A stretch of 39,944 nucleotides of DNA from CAZIVP01 sp964542915 (GCA_964542915.1 CAZIVP010000026.1:1-39944), one strand, 5' to 3'. Shown: positions 27,357 to 35,427, counted from the stretch's first letter. Numbers and translations: made by a program. The notes: a model not told the origin generated them from the sequence alone.

Positions 27357-28928
27357 TTATTTTGCCTGGTTTAACATTCTACGACGCCGAATGGCTTCCA
27401 GCCGCATGTGGTCTTTGGCTTCGTCATTGCGATCGATGGTTTGCTGGTCAATGCTGTGATCGGTGCCGCCTTCGTGCCGGATCACTTCGTAAATCGCATC
27501 CCAAACGCGTCCGATTCGGTGATGTTCGCTGATGCGCAATACCATATCATAGTCTTCGCCATAATTACGGGCGAAAGGATCGTCGTTCACGCTGAAGAGA
27601 AAATCGCGAATAAGGGCGATGGGGATAGAGCGGGGGGCGCCCGCACCGTTTATGCGCAGCAAATTGTTGCGGCCGTTTTCTTCGGTCCATTCCTCGTGTT
27701 TTACCACCGGAAGGTTTTCCATACGCTTAAGCTGACCCGAGGCCTGTTTTTCCCATACTTCATAAGACCCGATTACCATACCGATACGTTCATCCGATTC
27801 GTAAACAGCAAGAATTTTTTCTACCGCATCGGGCTTCAGGCGGTCATCGGAATCCAGTTGCACATAATATGTCCCTCTGGCGATTTTAGCGCCCATATTC
27901 AGACATAGTCCCAGGTTATTGATGTCGTAAACCAGAAGTTGCACCTGCGGCTTGTTCGGATCATACTGATCGCCGCCTTCCATGTAGCGTTGCACCTCTT
28001 TAACCGTTTCATCCTGCGGACCGCCGTTAACGGCCACGATCACTTCCACATCCTGAACGGTCTGGGCTTGAACGCTTCCAATCGCCATTCCTATAAATTC
28101 CGGACGATTATTAACCGGAATAATCACGGAGGCTTTTAATTCGGCGTCCTGCGGCGGGGACGGTCGTTTTTTATAATGACTGCCGGGGTTGAGATACGTT
28201 CCTGAGCGTTTAAGGTGTTCGCTCAGCACATTTTCGGCTTCCAGCTGGCTGTCCTTTCCGGCCAGAAGGTAATCGAACACATTGTGTTGTTTGCCCCGGG
28301 CGGTTACGCGATAGAGGGAGCCGGCATAACGATTTGCCACATGAACCAGGTCGAACGATTCGGAAATTTTTAAACGTAGATCGTACAAGGTGTTGAATTG
28401 AAGTTCGGGATCGGCGAAACCTGCTTTTTTCAACGCCTCCTTGCGAAAGGCATACACTATACCATAATCCTGATTATCGCGTAAACGTCCCTCATGGTGT
28501 TTGAGCAAATGGATTTCTTGTACTTGTCCGTCTTTCTCCAGTTCGTAATCGGCGTAAATCATTCCGCCTTTGGGATGGCGTTCGAAGGTTAAAGCAAATA
28601 AATCCACGGCGCCCTGCATTAATTGCACCTGCGCCTGTCGATTATCGATATATATAATCAAAGGCGCCCGACTGGTTTCAAAGGCCTGATTCAGTTGCAT
28701 GCCCAAAGATTTATCTTCGTTTGATACAACATGGACGGGTATAGCGGCTTTGTTTATTTCAGAGATCTTTCTTTCAATCGAAGCGTGGTTTTGGTTCGTT
28801 AAGATAACGACTTCTAATGCCGTATTGGTTTGTTCAAAAATGGATTGAACAGATGCAAGAAAACGTTCCGTGTTTTTGCTCTGTTCCTCTTCGTAGTGTA
28901 ATAGAATCGAAGCCTTGGGTTCGCTCAT
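27357..28928 (-). CDS. Tandem-domain family 2 glycosyltransferase, soluble
   Basis: A 523-residue protein with two GT-A modules and no transmembrane helix. The first (about 6-200) keeps the fold (ASILLHYEEE ... VVILTNQNHAS) but has IYIDNRQ where the metal-binding DxD should be, so it may be inactive or work without metal. The second (about 266-500) is complete: KASVIIPVNNRPEFIGMAIG, VQLDSDDRL (DxD) and NYGEDYDMVLRI (catalytic ED). GAGGAGAG five bases before the ATG supports the start. Glycosyltransferases are not part of the known AmpG/NagZ or MurTKQ salvage routes, so its place between NamZ and the kinase is unexpected. It may glycosylate a salvage intermediate or a storage glycan; acceptor unknown. 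Confidence 0.85.
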   Translation of the reverse strand: MSEPKASILLHYEEEQSKNTERFLASVQSIFEQTNTALEVVILTNQNHASIERKISEINKAAIPVHVVSNEDKSLGMQLNQAFETSRAPLIIYIDNRQAQVQLMQGAVDLFALTFERHPKGGMIYADYELEKDGQVQEIHLLKHHEGRLRDNQDYGIVYAFRKEALKKAGFADPELQFNTLYDLRLKISESFDLVHVANRYAGSLYRVTARGKQHNVFDYLLAGKDSQLEAENVLSEHLKRSGTYLNPGSHYKKRPSPPQDAELKASVIIPVNNRPEFIGMAIGSVQAQTVQDVEVIVAVNGGPQDETVKEVQRYMEGGDQYDPNKPQVQLLVYDINNLGLCLNMGAKIARGTYYVQLDSDDRLKPDAVEKILAVYESDERIGMVIGSYEVWEKQASGQLKRMENLPVVKHEEWTEENGRNNLLRINGAGAPRSIPIALIRDFLFSVNDDPFARNYGEDYDMVLRISEHHRIGRVWDAIYEVIRHEGGTDHSIDQQTIDRNDEAKDHMRLEAIRRRRMLNQAK

Positions 28929-28946
28929 ACCGTCTCTCCTCTGTAT

Positions 28947-30242
28947 TTAGTATATAAGATAATTCGTTCGCATGGATTTGAATGATTGCAATTCGGCTTG
29001 CCAGCCCTTGGCAATGGAATCAACCGGTATTTTTTTCTGAAGCGCCTTCATAATGGAATCGGAGCCCACAACCTTGTTAAACATGCCGATGCGGTTTTTG
29101 TTTGCAAATAAATCGTGCTCCGGATAAAGCTCCATGACGGTTTGCATAATATGCAGCCCGGTACGATAGGCCGGAAAACGCCGCTCATCCGTAATATGTA
29201 ACTGGACGCCCTGGCAAATTTCGCCTTCATAAGTGGCATAGTAAGGGTGGAATGACAGGGGGCGGAAAAGGACGCCTTCGATTTCGAGCTGGTTTAATGC
29301 TTCTGCCAGTTCAGGTCCGTTAATCCACGGAGCACCTACGATTTCAAACGGCGAGGTATAGCCGACCCCTTCCGAAAGCACCCGAAGTTCTCCAAACGTA
29401 CCGGTGGCGCACATATATAATACCGTTTCCCAGTGCGGTACATGCGGCGAGGTGGGCACCCACGGTAAGCCGGTATCGCCCCATAACATATTTCGTTTCC
29501 ATCCGATCATCGGGATAACGGTTAATCGGCAATCGATATCATATTCGTTATTGAATAACTTCGCCAACTCTCCAATGGTCATGCCGTGGCGGTAGGGAAT
29601 AGGGTAAAGACCGACAAAAGAAAAAAACGGTTCTTCAACCAGGTTGCCGCTCACCCGAAGTCCTCCGATGGGATTGGGACGGTCGAGGACGATTACTTCT
29701 TTATCATGTTCGGCAGCCGCTTCCATTACCATCGCCATGGTGTATATATAGGTATAACCACGCACGCCTATATCCTGAATATCCGCAAGAATAACATCGA
29801 CGTTCTCCAGCATTTCCGCGGTGGGTTTCCTGTGCTTACCGTAAAGGCTGTAAACAGGGACGCCGGTTGCGGGATCGGTGGTATCTTTAACATGTTCGCC
29901 GGCGTATAAGGCGCCGCGTATACCGTGTTCCGGACCGTAAAGTGCTGTTAGGTTAACGTCGGGGTGGGCGTGCAACATATCCGCCGTGGTTTGTAATTGA
30001 CTGTTTACGCCGCTGGGATTGGTTAACAGCCCCACACGCTTATTTTTCACAAGGTTCAGATGGTTTTGCATTAAATTTTCATTACCGAGTAATAGCTTGG
30101 TTTCGCGAAGCGGAGCGGGAAGAGGCGGTTCGGTTTGCGACTCTTTTTGCATGTAACAGCCCGAAACGAAAACAAATATTAACACGCCAAGTACAGCTCG
30201 TTTACAGCCCCTTCGAAAAATAGCAAATATCGACGTTTTCAT
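28947..30242 (-). CDS. namZ: NamZ-type exo-beta-N-acetylmuramidase lipoprotein (DUF1343, GH171)
   Basis: A lipoprotein of 431 residues. The ATG at 30242 is chosen over the longer frame (30296) because it starts cleanly at a lipoprotein signal peptide (MKTSIFAIFRRG ... VLIFVFVSGC, lipobox VSGC). The mature part is a full DUF1343 protein: RVGLLTNPSGVN, LYGPEHGIRGALYAGEHV, VPVYSLYG, ADIQDIGVRGYTYIYTM, VLDRPNPIGG and the C-terminal FHPYYATYEGEICQGVQLHI. NamZ of Bacillus subtilis, founder of GH171, releases MurNAc from the non-reducing ends of glycan strands. It is first in the five-gene operon, 18 bases before the glycosyltransferase gene. Location is the inner or outer membrane, facing the periplasm or the outside. 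Confidence 0.9.
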   Translation of the reverse strand: MKTSIFAIFRRGCKRAVLGVLIFVFVSGCYMQKESQTEPPLPAPLRETKLLLGNENLMQNHLNLVKNKRVGLLTNPSGVNSQLQTTADMLHAHPDVNLTALYGPEHGIRGALYAGEHVKDTTDPATGVPVYSLYGKHRKPTAEMLENVDVILADIQDIGVRGYTYIYTMAMVMEAAAEHDKEVIVLDRPNPIGGLRVSGNLVEEPFFSFVGLYPIPYRHGMTIGELAKLFNNEYDIDCRLTVIPMIGWKRNMLWGDTGLPWVPTSPHVPHWETVLYMCATGTFGELRVLSEGVGYTSPFEIVGAPWINGPELAEALNQLEIEGVLFRPLSFHPYYATYEGEICQGVQLHITDERRFPAYRTGLHIMQTVMELYPEHDLFANKNRIGMFNKVVGSDSIMKALQKKIPVDSIAKGWQAELQSFKSMRTNYLIY

Positions 30243-30467
30243 GACCACGCATTCTTTTTTATAATCAATAATCCAGTTTATTAAGTAAATGAACAAACTT
30301 TGACAAAATAAGAATTATACTTTTTAAATCAAAACGATTTTTGGCTAAACCTTCATTCGCTTGGGCGTAATGAGTTCCATTAATTTTTCGAACCAATCCA
30401 GCATAAAACAGCTTTGGATGAACAACATAAAAAACACAATCTACTGCTATTCGTGTCTGTTCGTTGC

Positions 30468-31223
30468 TTAACGATCGCCGCTGATGAAGTTGCCGAACAA
30501 TCCGCCGATGCCCTTTTGCTCGCCTTTTTGTTCATGACGCGCTGCAGCATAAATGCGATCTGCCAGGCGGGAGAAGGGCAAGCTTTGAAGATAAACCAGA
30601 CCCGGTCCGGAAAGCGTCGCCAGGAATAAACCCTCGCCGCCGAACAGGGCGTTTTTGAATCCGCCGATAAACTGAATATCGTATTCGACGCTGGGTGCAA
30701 ACGCCACGAGGCAACCCGTGTCCACCCGGAGTCGTTCACCCGCCACAAGCTGTTTCTTTACGATCGTTCCGCCGGCGTGGACAAAGGCCCTGCCGTTGCC
30801 GATTAATTTCTGCAGTATAAAACCCTCTCCGCCAAACAGACCGGTTCCCAGTTTTTTCGTAAAAGCTATTTCCACATCGATTCCGGAAGCGGCGCACAAA
30901 AAGGCGTCTTTCTGACAATAGAACTGACCGCCGAATTCCATCAGCTCAACCGGAATGATTTTGCCGGGGTAGGGCGCTGCAAAGGCGACATGACCTTTAC
31001 CGTTGCCGTGATACAGGAAGGTTGTAATAAAAAAACTTTCGCCCGTAATCATGCGCTTGAATCCGCTGAATAAACCGCCGCCCGTTGAGGTTTGCATTTC
31101 GACGCCGTCTTCCATATACATCAGGGCGCCGGCCTCCGCACGAACGCCTTCGCCGGGGTCCAATTCGATTTCAACCGCCTGCATGTCGTCGCCGAAAATT
31201 TCGAAATCCACTACATCGGCCAT
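30468..31223 (-). CDS. AIM24 / TIGR00266 family protein
   Basis: A 251-residue soluble protein of the AIM24 family (named from a yeast mitochondrial protein), built of glycine-rich beta strands. Clear family blocks are VEIELDPGEGVRAEAGALMYM, GGGLFSGFKRMITGESFF, KKLGTGLFGGEGFILQKL, GGTIVKKQLVAGERLRVDTG and FGGEGLFLATLSGPG. AGGAGAG upstream of the ATG supports the start. The C-terminal tail (RHEQKGEQKGIGGLFGNF) is polar and lacks a membrane anchor. Function in bacteria is not established. It is read in the same direction as the salvage operon but 225 bases away, so it is probably independent. The 30243-30467 gap contains a TATAAT on the minus strand (30314-30319) that could serve namZ. Confidence 0.9.
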   Translation of the reverse strand: MADVVDFEIFGDDMQAVEIELDPGEGVRAEAGALMYMEDGVEMQTSTGGGLFSGFKRMITGESFFITTFLYHGNGKGHVAFAAPYPGKIIPVELMEFGGQFYCQKDAFLCAASGIDVEIAFTKKLGTGLFGGEGFILQKLIGNGRAFVHAGGTIVKKQLVAGERLRVDTGCLVAFAPSVEYDIQFIGGFKNALFGGEGLFLATLSGPGLVYLQSLPFSRLADRIYAAARHEQKGEQKGIGGLFGNFISGDR

Positions 31224-31504
31224 AATCGTTCTCTCCTATATTGGTTACAACTACGTTTTTGAATTGCGATATGTCTGCTTTGTATCCTGGTTGGTAGTCA
31301 TGCGAAGTTAAAGACGAAATCGCTAAAAATGAAATAGAGGAATTAAAAAAGCGCATGTTCGAGCTTCGATTAAAATAAAAGTGGGCAATATATAATGCCA
31401 TGCCATTTATGAGGATTCAATATGTAAAATTGACAGAGCGATCGCAGAAAATGCTCTCTAATATAACCCATTAAAAAACAAAGTGATAAATTTTTTGAGA
31501 TAGC
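31224..31504. other. Intergenic region upstream of hsp20 with a possible gene remnant
   Basis: About 280 bases without a supportable complete gene before the hsp20 promoter. A 26-codon open stretch on the + strand at 31298-31378, ending in TAA, encodes a charged helix (KNEIEELKKRMFELRLK) but has no start codon after the in-frame TAG at 31295-31297; it may be the tail of a decayed gene or chance. AGAGC (31435-31439) and GCTCT (31453-31457) form an inverted repeat about 55 bases upstream of the -24 element. Confidence 0.4.
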
Positions 31505-31521
31505 TTGGTATTATTATTGCA
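31505..31521 (+). promoter_or_regulatory. Sigma-54-type promoter of hsp20
   Basis: TTGG (31505-31508) and TTGCA (31517-31521) are spaced so that GG and GC are exactly 12 bases apart, as in the -24/-12 consensus TGGCAC-N5-TTGCW. The -24 half lacks the CAC part. Predicted start of transcription is near 31532, leaving a 34-base leader with AAGGAGG before the hsp20 ATG. Confidence 0.55.
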
Positions 31522-31565
31522 TAATATATGAGACGACAAATCATATCAATAAGAAGGAGGATTCT

Positions 31566-32012
31566 ATGCCTATACCCAGAAGGTTTCCGTTCGCCGGTCG
31601 CAACATCATGAATCTAAAAAGCGATCTGGATCGTATTTACGATGAATTTTTCGGCGGCGAAGAAGAGCGTGGTACATTTGGATCATGGATTCCCGCCGTA
31701 AATATCGAAGACAGTGAAGAGGCGTTATTGGTTTACGTTGACCTGCCCGGCGTCGAAAAAGAAGACGTTAAAATTACGTTTCAGGACAAGACCCTGAATA
31801 TCAGCGGCAAGAAGCAGGAGCCGAAAAAGAAAGAAAACGTGGATGTAGTGCGTTCGGAGCGTGTTTTTGGTACGTTCAATCGCAGTTTCCAGATACCGGA
31901 TTCGATACAATCCGATAAGATAGAGGCCAATTTTACCAATGGCGTATTGATCGTAACCCTGCCCAAAGCCGAAGAATCCAAAACGCGAGAAATTAAGGTC
32001 AACATCAAATAA
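31566..32012 (+). CDS. Hsp20 / alpha-crystallin family small heat-shock protein
   Basis: A 148-residue cytosolic holdase chaperone. The alpha-crystallin domain spans about residues 42-140 (IPAVNIEDSEEALLVYVDLP, VEKEDVKITFQDKTLNISG, FTNGVLIVTLPK), preceded by a short helical N-terminus (LKSDLDRIYDEFF) and ending in an I-x-V-type tail (REIKVNIK) that supports oligomer assembly. AAGGAGG five bases before the ATG is a strong ribosome site. A -24/-12 type promoter precedes it, and tatA and clpB follow on the same strand with their own upstream regions. It is a monocistronic unit, since a strong hairpin follows the stop. Confidence 0.95.
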   Translation: MPIPRRFPFAGRNIMNLKSDLDRIYDEFFGGEEERGTFGSWIPAVNIEDSEEALLVYVDLPGVEKEDVKITFQDKTLNISGKKQEPKKKENVDVVRSERVFGTFNRSFQIPDSIQSDKIEANFTNGVLIVTLPKAEESKTREIKVNIK

Positions 32013-32034
32013 GAAGAATAGGCAATACCCCTGG

Positions 32035-32070
32035 ATTACCTTCCCGAGTCCCTTTCGGGAAGGTAATTTT
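32035..32070 (+). terminator. Terminator after hsp20
   Basis: Thirteen-base arms ATTACCTTCCCGA (32035-32047) and TCGGGAAGGTAAT (32055-32067) pair perfectly around a seven-base loop and are followed by TTT. It lies 22 bases after the hsp20 stop. Confidence 0.85.
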
Positions 32071-32176
32071 ATATGAAATAGGGAGATGTTTAGGGTATGC
32101 GTTTCGATATTGAATAGCCACGCCTCGACTATTGCGCAGATATCAACTTTTTGTTTGCTACTCACGTAGATTTTTT

Positions 32177-32193
32177 CCGGTTATTTACTTGCA
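32177..32193 (+). promoter_or_regulatory. Weak sigma-54-like element upstream of tatA
   Basis: CCGG (32177-32180) and TTGCA (32189-32193) have the right GG-to-GC spacing of 12 bases, but the -24 half matches only at GG. Alone it would be dismissed; it is recorded because better matches stand before hsp20 and clpB on either side. Confidence 0.25.
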
Positions 32194-32253
32194 CTCATTC
32201 TTTGTTTTTCGTTAAGTTAACAAAAAATATGAACTGTATAAGGAGCGTTTTTA

Positions 32254-32433
32254 ATGAATTTCGGAATGACTGAAATTTTAATCGTTTTTTTGATTATCAT
32301 TGTGCTCTTCGGCGCTAAACGGATACCGGATCTCGCTAAGAGTCTGGGATCCAGCGTCAAGTATTTTAAAAAAGGTATTACGGAAGCGGACCAGGAACAA
32401 GAACCCGATACGAATGAGAAGAATAAGACTTGA
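32254..32433 (+). CDS. tatA: TatA/E-family twin-arginine translocase subunit
   Basis: A 59-residue protein: a short N-terminal segment, one membrane helix (TEILIVFLIIIVLFG, about 6-20), the conserved FGAKRIPDLAKSLG hinge and amphipathic helix, then an acidic, polar tail (EADQEQEPDTNEKNKT). This is the TatA/TatE architecture that forms the size-variable pore for folded proteins. AGGAG lies eight bases before the ATG. No tatC or tatB is in the window, so this is a solitary or additional TatA placed between two chaperone genes. At 59 residues it falls below common length cut-offs and is easily missed. Confidence 0.92.
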   Translation: MNFGMTEILIVFLIIIVLFGAKRIPDLAKSLGSSVKYFKKGITEADQEQEPDTNEKNKT

Positions 32434-32511
32434 AATTGTCTGACTTTTTTACGGTGAGTTAATCTAAAATTTCATTATTTATTCATAAATTTTGTACTAT
32501 CTCCTGCCAAA

Positions 32512-32542
32512 TTGACATACTGTGTTTTAAAGCGTTTAAACG
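32512..32542 (+). promoter_or_regulatory. Possible sigma-70 promoter overlapped by a perfect palindrome, upstream of clpB
   Basis: TTGACA (32512-32517) is followed after 17 bases by TTTAAA (32535-32540), a 6/6 and 4/6 match to the sigma-70 boxes. The -10 box is embedded in the perfect ten-base palindrome CGTTTAAACG (32533-32542), which could be an operator. A transcript from here would have a leader of about 240 bases before clpB. Confidence 0.3.
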
Positions 32543-32621
32543 AGCTAACATGATACAGGTCGAAAACCACTACACCCAATTATAATAATCAAACAGCTGC
32601 TCCATCAATTACTGCGTAACG

Positions 32622-32644
32622 TGTACATTTAACGTACCTGTACA
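32622..32644. promoter_or_regulatory. Paired TGTACA palindromes, candidate enhancer sites upstream of clpB
   Basis: Two copies of the palindrome TGTACA (32622-32627 and 32639-32644), 17 bases apart start to start, lie about 95-115 bases upstream of the sigma-54-type promoter of clpB, the usual distance for enhancer-binding activators. Each also belongs to a partly repeated TAACGT...GTACA unit. Apart from these sites, the two flanking promoter candidates and the clpB ribosome site, I see nothing else in 32434-32788. Confidence 0.35.
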
Positions 32645-32736
32645 ATGCGACCACGCCTATTTTAATGACCCAGGCCGCTTTTCGAATCCGGTATAGGGCA
32701 GACGATTGATTCATCTTTTATGCTCGATATTATTAA

Positions 32737-32753
32737 TTGGCACCATACTTGCA
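32737..32753 (+). promoter_or_regulatory. Sigma-54 (-24/-12) promoter of clpB
   Basis: TTGGCAC (32737-32743), five bases, then TTGCA (32749-32753) matches the RpoN consensus YTGGCAC-N5-TTGCW at every conserved position, with GG and GC 12 bases apart. The predicted start point near 32763-32764 leaves a leader of about 25 bases containing AGGAGG before the clpB ATG at 32789. The match also rules out the longer clpB frame starting at 32720, which would begin inside promoter DNA. Confidence 0.78.
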
Positions 32754-32788
32754 AACATCCTGTGAAAAAAATCATGAGGAGGATGAAA

Positions 32789-35401
32789 ATGCAAATTGAC
32801 AAATTTACGATAAAAGCCCAGGAAGCGATCAACGAAGCGCAGCAGATCGCTTCTGACAATGGACATCAACAAATTGAACCGGAACATTTGTTAAAAGCTT
32901 TGATGCTGGATGCCGATGGTATCGTGATATCAACCGTTAAGAAATTCGGCATTCCGGCGGAGCAGTTACACGAAAAACTCGATGATGCCATCCGCATCCT
33001 TCCCAAGGTGAGCGGAACGGGCGCAGGACAAATTTACATCAGTCAGAACGCCCATAACGTTCTGAATGACGCCTGGAAAGAGGCCAAAAATCTGAAGGAT
33101 GAATATGTAAGCACTGAACATCTATTATTGGCCATGAGCGGTAATCATTCGGGCAAAGCCGGCGAGATTTTGCAATCATACGGGTTGCATCGTGACATGA
33201 TCCTTAAAGCACTGAAAGAGCTTCGGGGTAAACAACGCGTCACCGACCAGAATCCCGAAGCGAAATATCGTGCTTTAGAGCGTTACGCAAAAGATTTAAC
33301 CGAACTGGCGCGCGAGGGGAAACTGGATCCCGTCATTGGACGCGATGAAGAAATCCGGCGTGTTTTACAGGTATTGTCCCGTCGTACCAAAAACAACCCG
33401 GTTTTAATCGGCGATCCGGGCGTGGGCAAAACGGCCGTTGTTGAAGGTATCGCCCATCGTATCGTCAACGGCGACGTACCGGAAAATTTGAAGGATAAGC
33501 GTATCATCGCGTTGGATATGGGCGCACTCATCGCCGGCGCAAAATTTCGCGGCGAGTTCGAGGAACGTCTGAAAGCGGTCTTGAAAGAGATCACTGAGTC
33601 GGAAGGGCAACTTATACTCTTCATCGACGAATTACATACGCTGGTCGGCGCCGGCGCAGCCGAAGGCGCGGTGGATGCCTCCAACATGGTGAAGCCGGCC
33701 CTGGCGCGCGGCGAATTACACGCCGTGGGCGCCACCACGTTGGATGAATATCGCAAAAATATTGAGAAGGATGCGGCGTTGGAACGGCGATTCCAGCCCG
33801 TATTGGTGGACGAACCCAGCAGTGAAGATACTATTTCGATTCTACGCGGACTCAAAGAGAAATACGAAGTGCACCATGGCGTGCGCATACAGGATTCCGC
33901 GCTGATCGCTGCGGCGGTGTTGTCGGATCGCTATATTTCCGACCGATTTTTACCGGACAAAGCCATCGATTTGATCGATGAGGCGGCATCCAAGCTGCGC
34001 ATTGAAATCGACTCCATGCCGGCCGAATTGGACGACATCGAGCGGCGCATAAAGCAATTGGAAATTGAGGCGGTGGCACTGAAGAAGGAAAATGATAAAG
34101 CCGCCCGCGAACGACTTGAAAATGTAAAGAAAGATATCGCCGAGCTTGGAGAAAAATCAAAAGAGCTCAAAAGCCAGTGGATGGCCGAAAAAGATGCGAT
34201 CCAGAATATCCGCGAGCTCAAGTCGCAGCTCGACGAGTATAAAGGTGAAATGGAACGTAAAGAACGCGAAGGCGAGCTGGATCGTGTGGCGGAATTGCGT
34301 TACGGCTTGATTCCACAGACGGAAAAGGAACTGGATCAGTCCAATAAACGCCTGGCGGAATTACAGAAGACGGGTAAAATGCTTAAAGAAGAAGTGGATG
34401 AAGAGGACATCGCCGAAATTGTATCGCGATGGACCGGCATTCCGTTGCAACGTATGCTGGAAAGCGAAAAAGAGAAGTTGCTAAAAATGGAAGACCGTCT
34501 GAGGATGCGCGTCGTTGGGCAGGATGATGCCGTGACCGCTGTCGCCGACGCCGTACGGCGTTCGCGTGCGGGCCTGAGCGATCAGGACCGCCCCATCGGT
34601 TCCTTCATCTTTCTGGGTTCCACCGGCGTCGGAAAAACCGAGCTGGCCCGCGCCCTGGCCGCGTTTCTGTTTGACGATGAATCAGCCATGATACGGATCG
34701 ATATGTCAGAATATATGGAGCGACACTCCGTATCCCGTCTGATCGGTTCGCCGCCCGGTTATGTCGGTTATGAAGAAGGCGGGCAATTGACCGAACAGGT
34801 AAGGCGAAAGCCGTATTCCGTTGTTTTGCTGGACGAAATCGAGAAAGCCCACTCCGAAGTGTTCAATATTTTACTGCAGGTTTTGGATGACGGACGTTTG
34901 ACGGACAATAAAGGACGGATCATTAATTTCAAGAACACGATCATTATTATGACATCCAATCTGGGGGCGCAATATATCCGCGAACGGGCGGAGCATCTCT
35001 CGGATGATACGGCGGATCAGATTTACAATGATATACGCAAGAATGTGTTGAATCTTTTGAAACAGAATCTGCGACCCGAATTTCTGAACCGTATCGATGA
35101 CATTGTCGTGTTTCATCCGTTAAAACGGGAGCACCTCAAAGAAATCGTACAGTTGCAATTTCAGAGACTTACAAAAAATCTCGAAGACAAAGGCCTGGAA
35201 GCTGTACTGGATGAAAACGCCGCCGACTATCTGGTTGAACGCGGTTACGATCCCGCATTTGGCGCCCGGCCCTTGAAACGCTTGATCCAGAAAGAGATCG
35301 TCAATAATATCGCGCGCGAAGTCATTGCCGGAAAAATAACACCCGGCAAGCGAATCGAAATCAGTCGCAACAGCGATGGACTGAAATTTTCGAGCAATTA
35401 A
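32789..35401 (+). CDS. clpB: ClpB disaggregase
   Basis: An 870-residue Hsp100 AAA+ chaperone that, with DnaK, extracts proteins from aggregates. It has a double Clp N-domain (about 1-145); AAA1 with Walker A GDPGVGKT at 208-215 and Walker B LILFIDELHTLVGAG; the ClpB-specific coiled-coil middle domain (about 410-540, rich in K/E); AAA2 with Walker A GSTGVGKT at 610-617 and Walker B VVLLDEIEKAH; and a C-terminal D2 small domain. No ClpP-binding IGL/F loop is evident, as expected for ClpB. AGGAGG six bases before the ATG at 32789 sets the start (MQIDKFTIKAQEA), matching family N-termini. It is expressed alone, with an RpoN-type promoter in front and a strong terminator behind. Confidence 0.98.
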   Translation: MQIDKFTIKAQEAINEAQQIASDNGHQQIEPEHLLKALMLDADGIVISTVKKFGIPAEQLHEKLDDAIRILPKVSGTGAGQIYISQNAHNVLNDAWKEAKNLKDEYVSTEHLLLAMSGNHSGKAGEILQSYGLHRDMILKALKELRGKQRVTDQNPEAKYRALERYAKDLTELAREGKLDPVIGRDEEIRRVLQVLSRRTKNNPVLIGDPGVGKTAVVEGIAHRIVNGDVPENLKDKRIIALDMGALIAGAKFRGEFEERLKAVLKEITESEGQLILFIDELHTLVGAGAAEGAVDASNMVKPALARGELHAVGATTLDEYRKNIEKDAALERRFQPVLVDEPSSEDTISILRGLKEKYEVHHGVRIQDSALIAAAVLSDRYISDRFLPDKAIDLIDEAASKLRIEIDSMPAELDDIERRIKQLEIEAVALKKENDKAARERLENVKKDIAELGEKSKELKSQWMAEKDAIQNIRELKSQLDEYKGEMERKEREGELDRVAELRYGLIPQTEKELDQSNKRLAELQKTGKMLKEEVDEEDIAEIVSRWTGIPLQRMLESEKEKLLKMEDRLRMRVVGQDDAVTAVADAVRRSRAGLSDQDRPIGSFIFLGSTGVGKTELARALAAFLFDDESAMIRIDMSEYMERHSVSRLIGSPPGYVGYEEGGQLTEQVRRKPYSVVLLDEIEKAHSEVFNILLQVLDDGRLTDNKGRIINFKNTIIIMTSNLGAQYIRERAEHLSDDTADQIYNDIRKNVLNLLKQNLRPEFLNRIDDIVVFHPLKREHLKEIVQLQFQRLTKNLEDKGLEAVLDENAADYLVERGYDPAFGARPLKRLIQKEIVNNIAREVIAGKITPGKRIEISRNSDGLKFSSN

Positions 35402-35427
35402 TTCTAACAGCAATAGGAAAGTACATT

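Noticed and set aside
32668..32702. TTCGAATCC resembling a tRNA T-loop near a possible 3' end
   Set aside because: The flanking bases do not pair as a T-stem on either strand and no D-arm, anticodon arm or acceptor stem can be drawn.
32720..32788. Upstream extension of clpB by 23 codons
   Set aside because: It runs through the sigma-54-type promoter and the AGGAGG ribosome site; family N-termini begin at the ATG at 32789.
31224..32788. CIRCE (TTAGCACTC-N9-GAGTGCTAA) or other HrcA/CtsR operators near hsp20 and clpB
   Set aside because: Looked for and not found; only a lone GCACTC occurs near 32191 without its partner arm.
33283..33888. Long open frame antisense to clpB (201 codons)
   Set aside because: It is a mirror of the highly conserved clpB coding sequence, has no family resemblance and no ribosome site.
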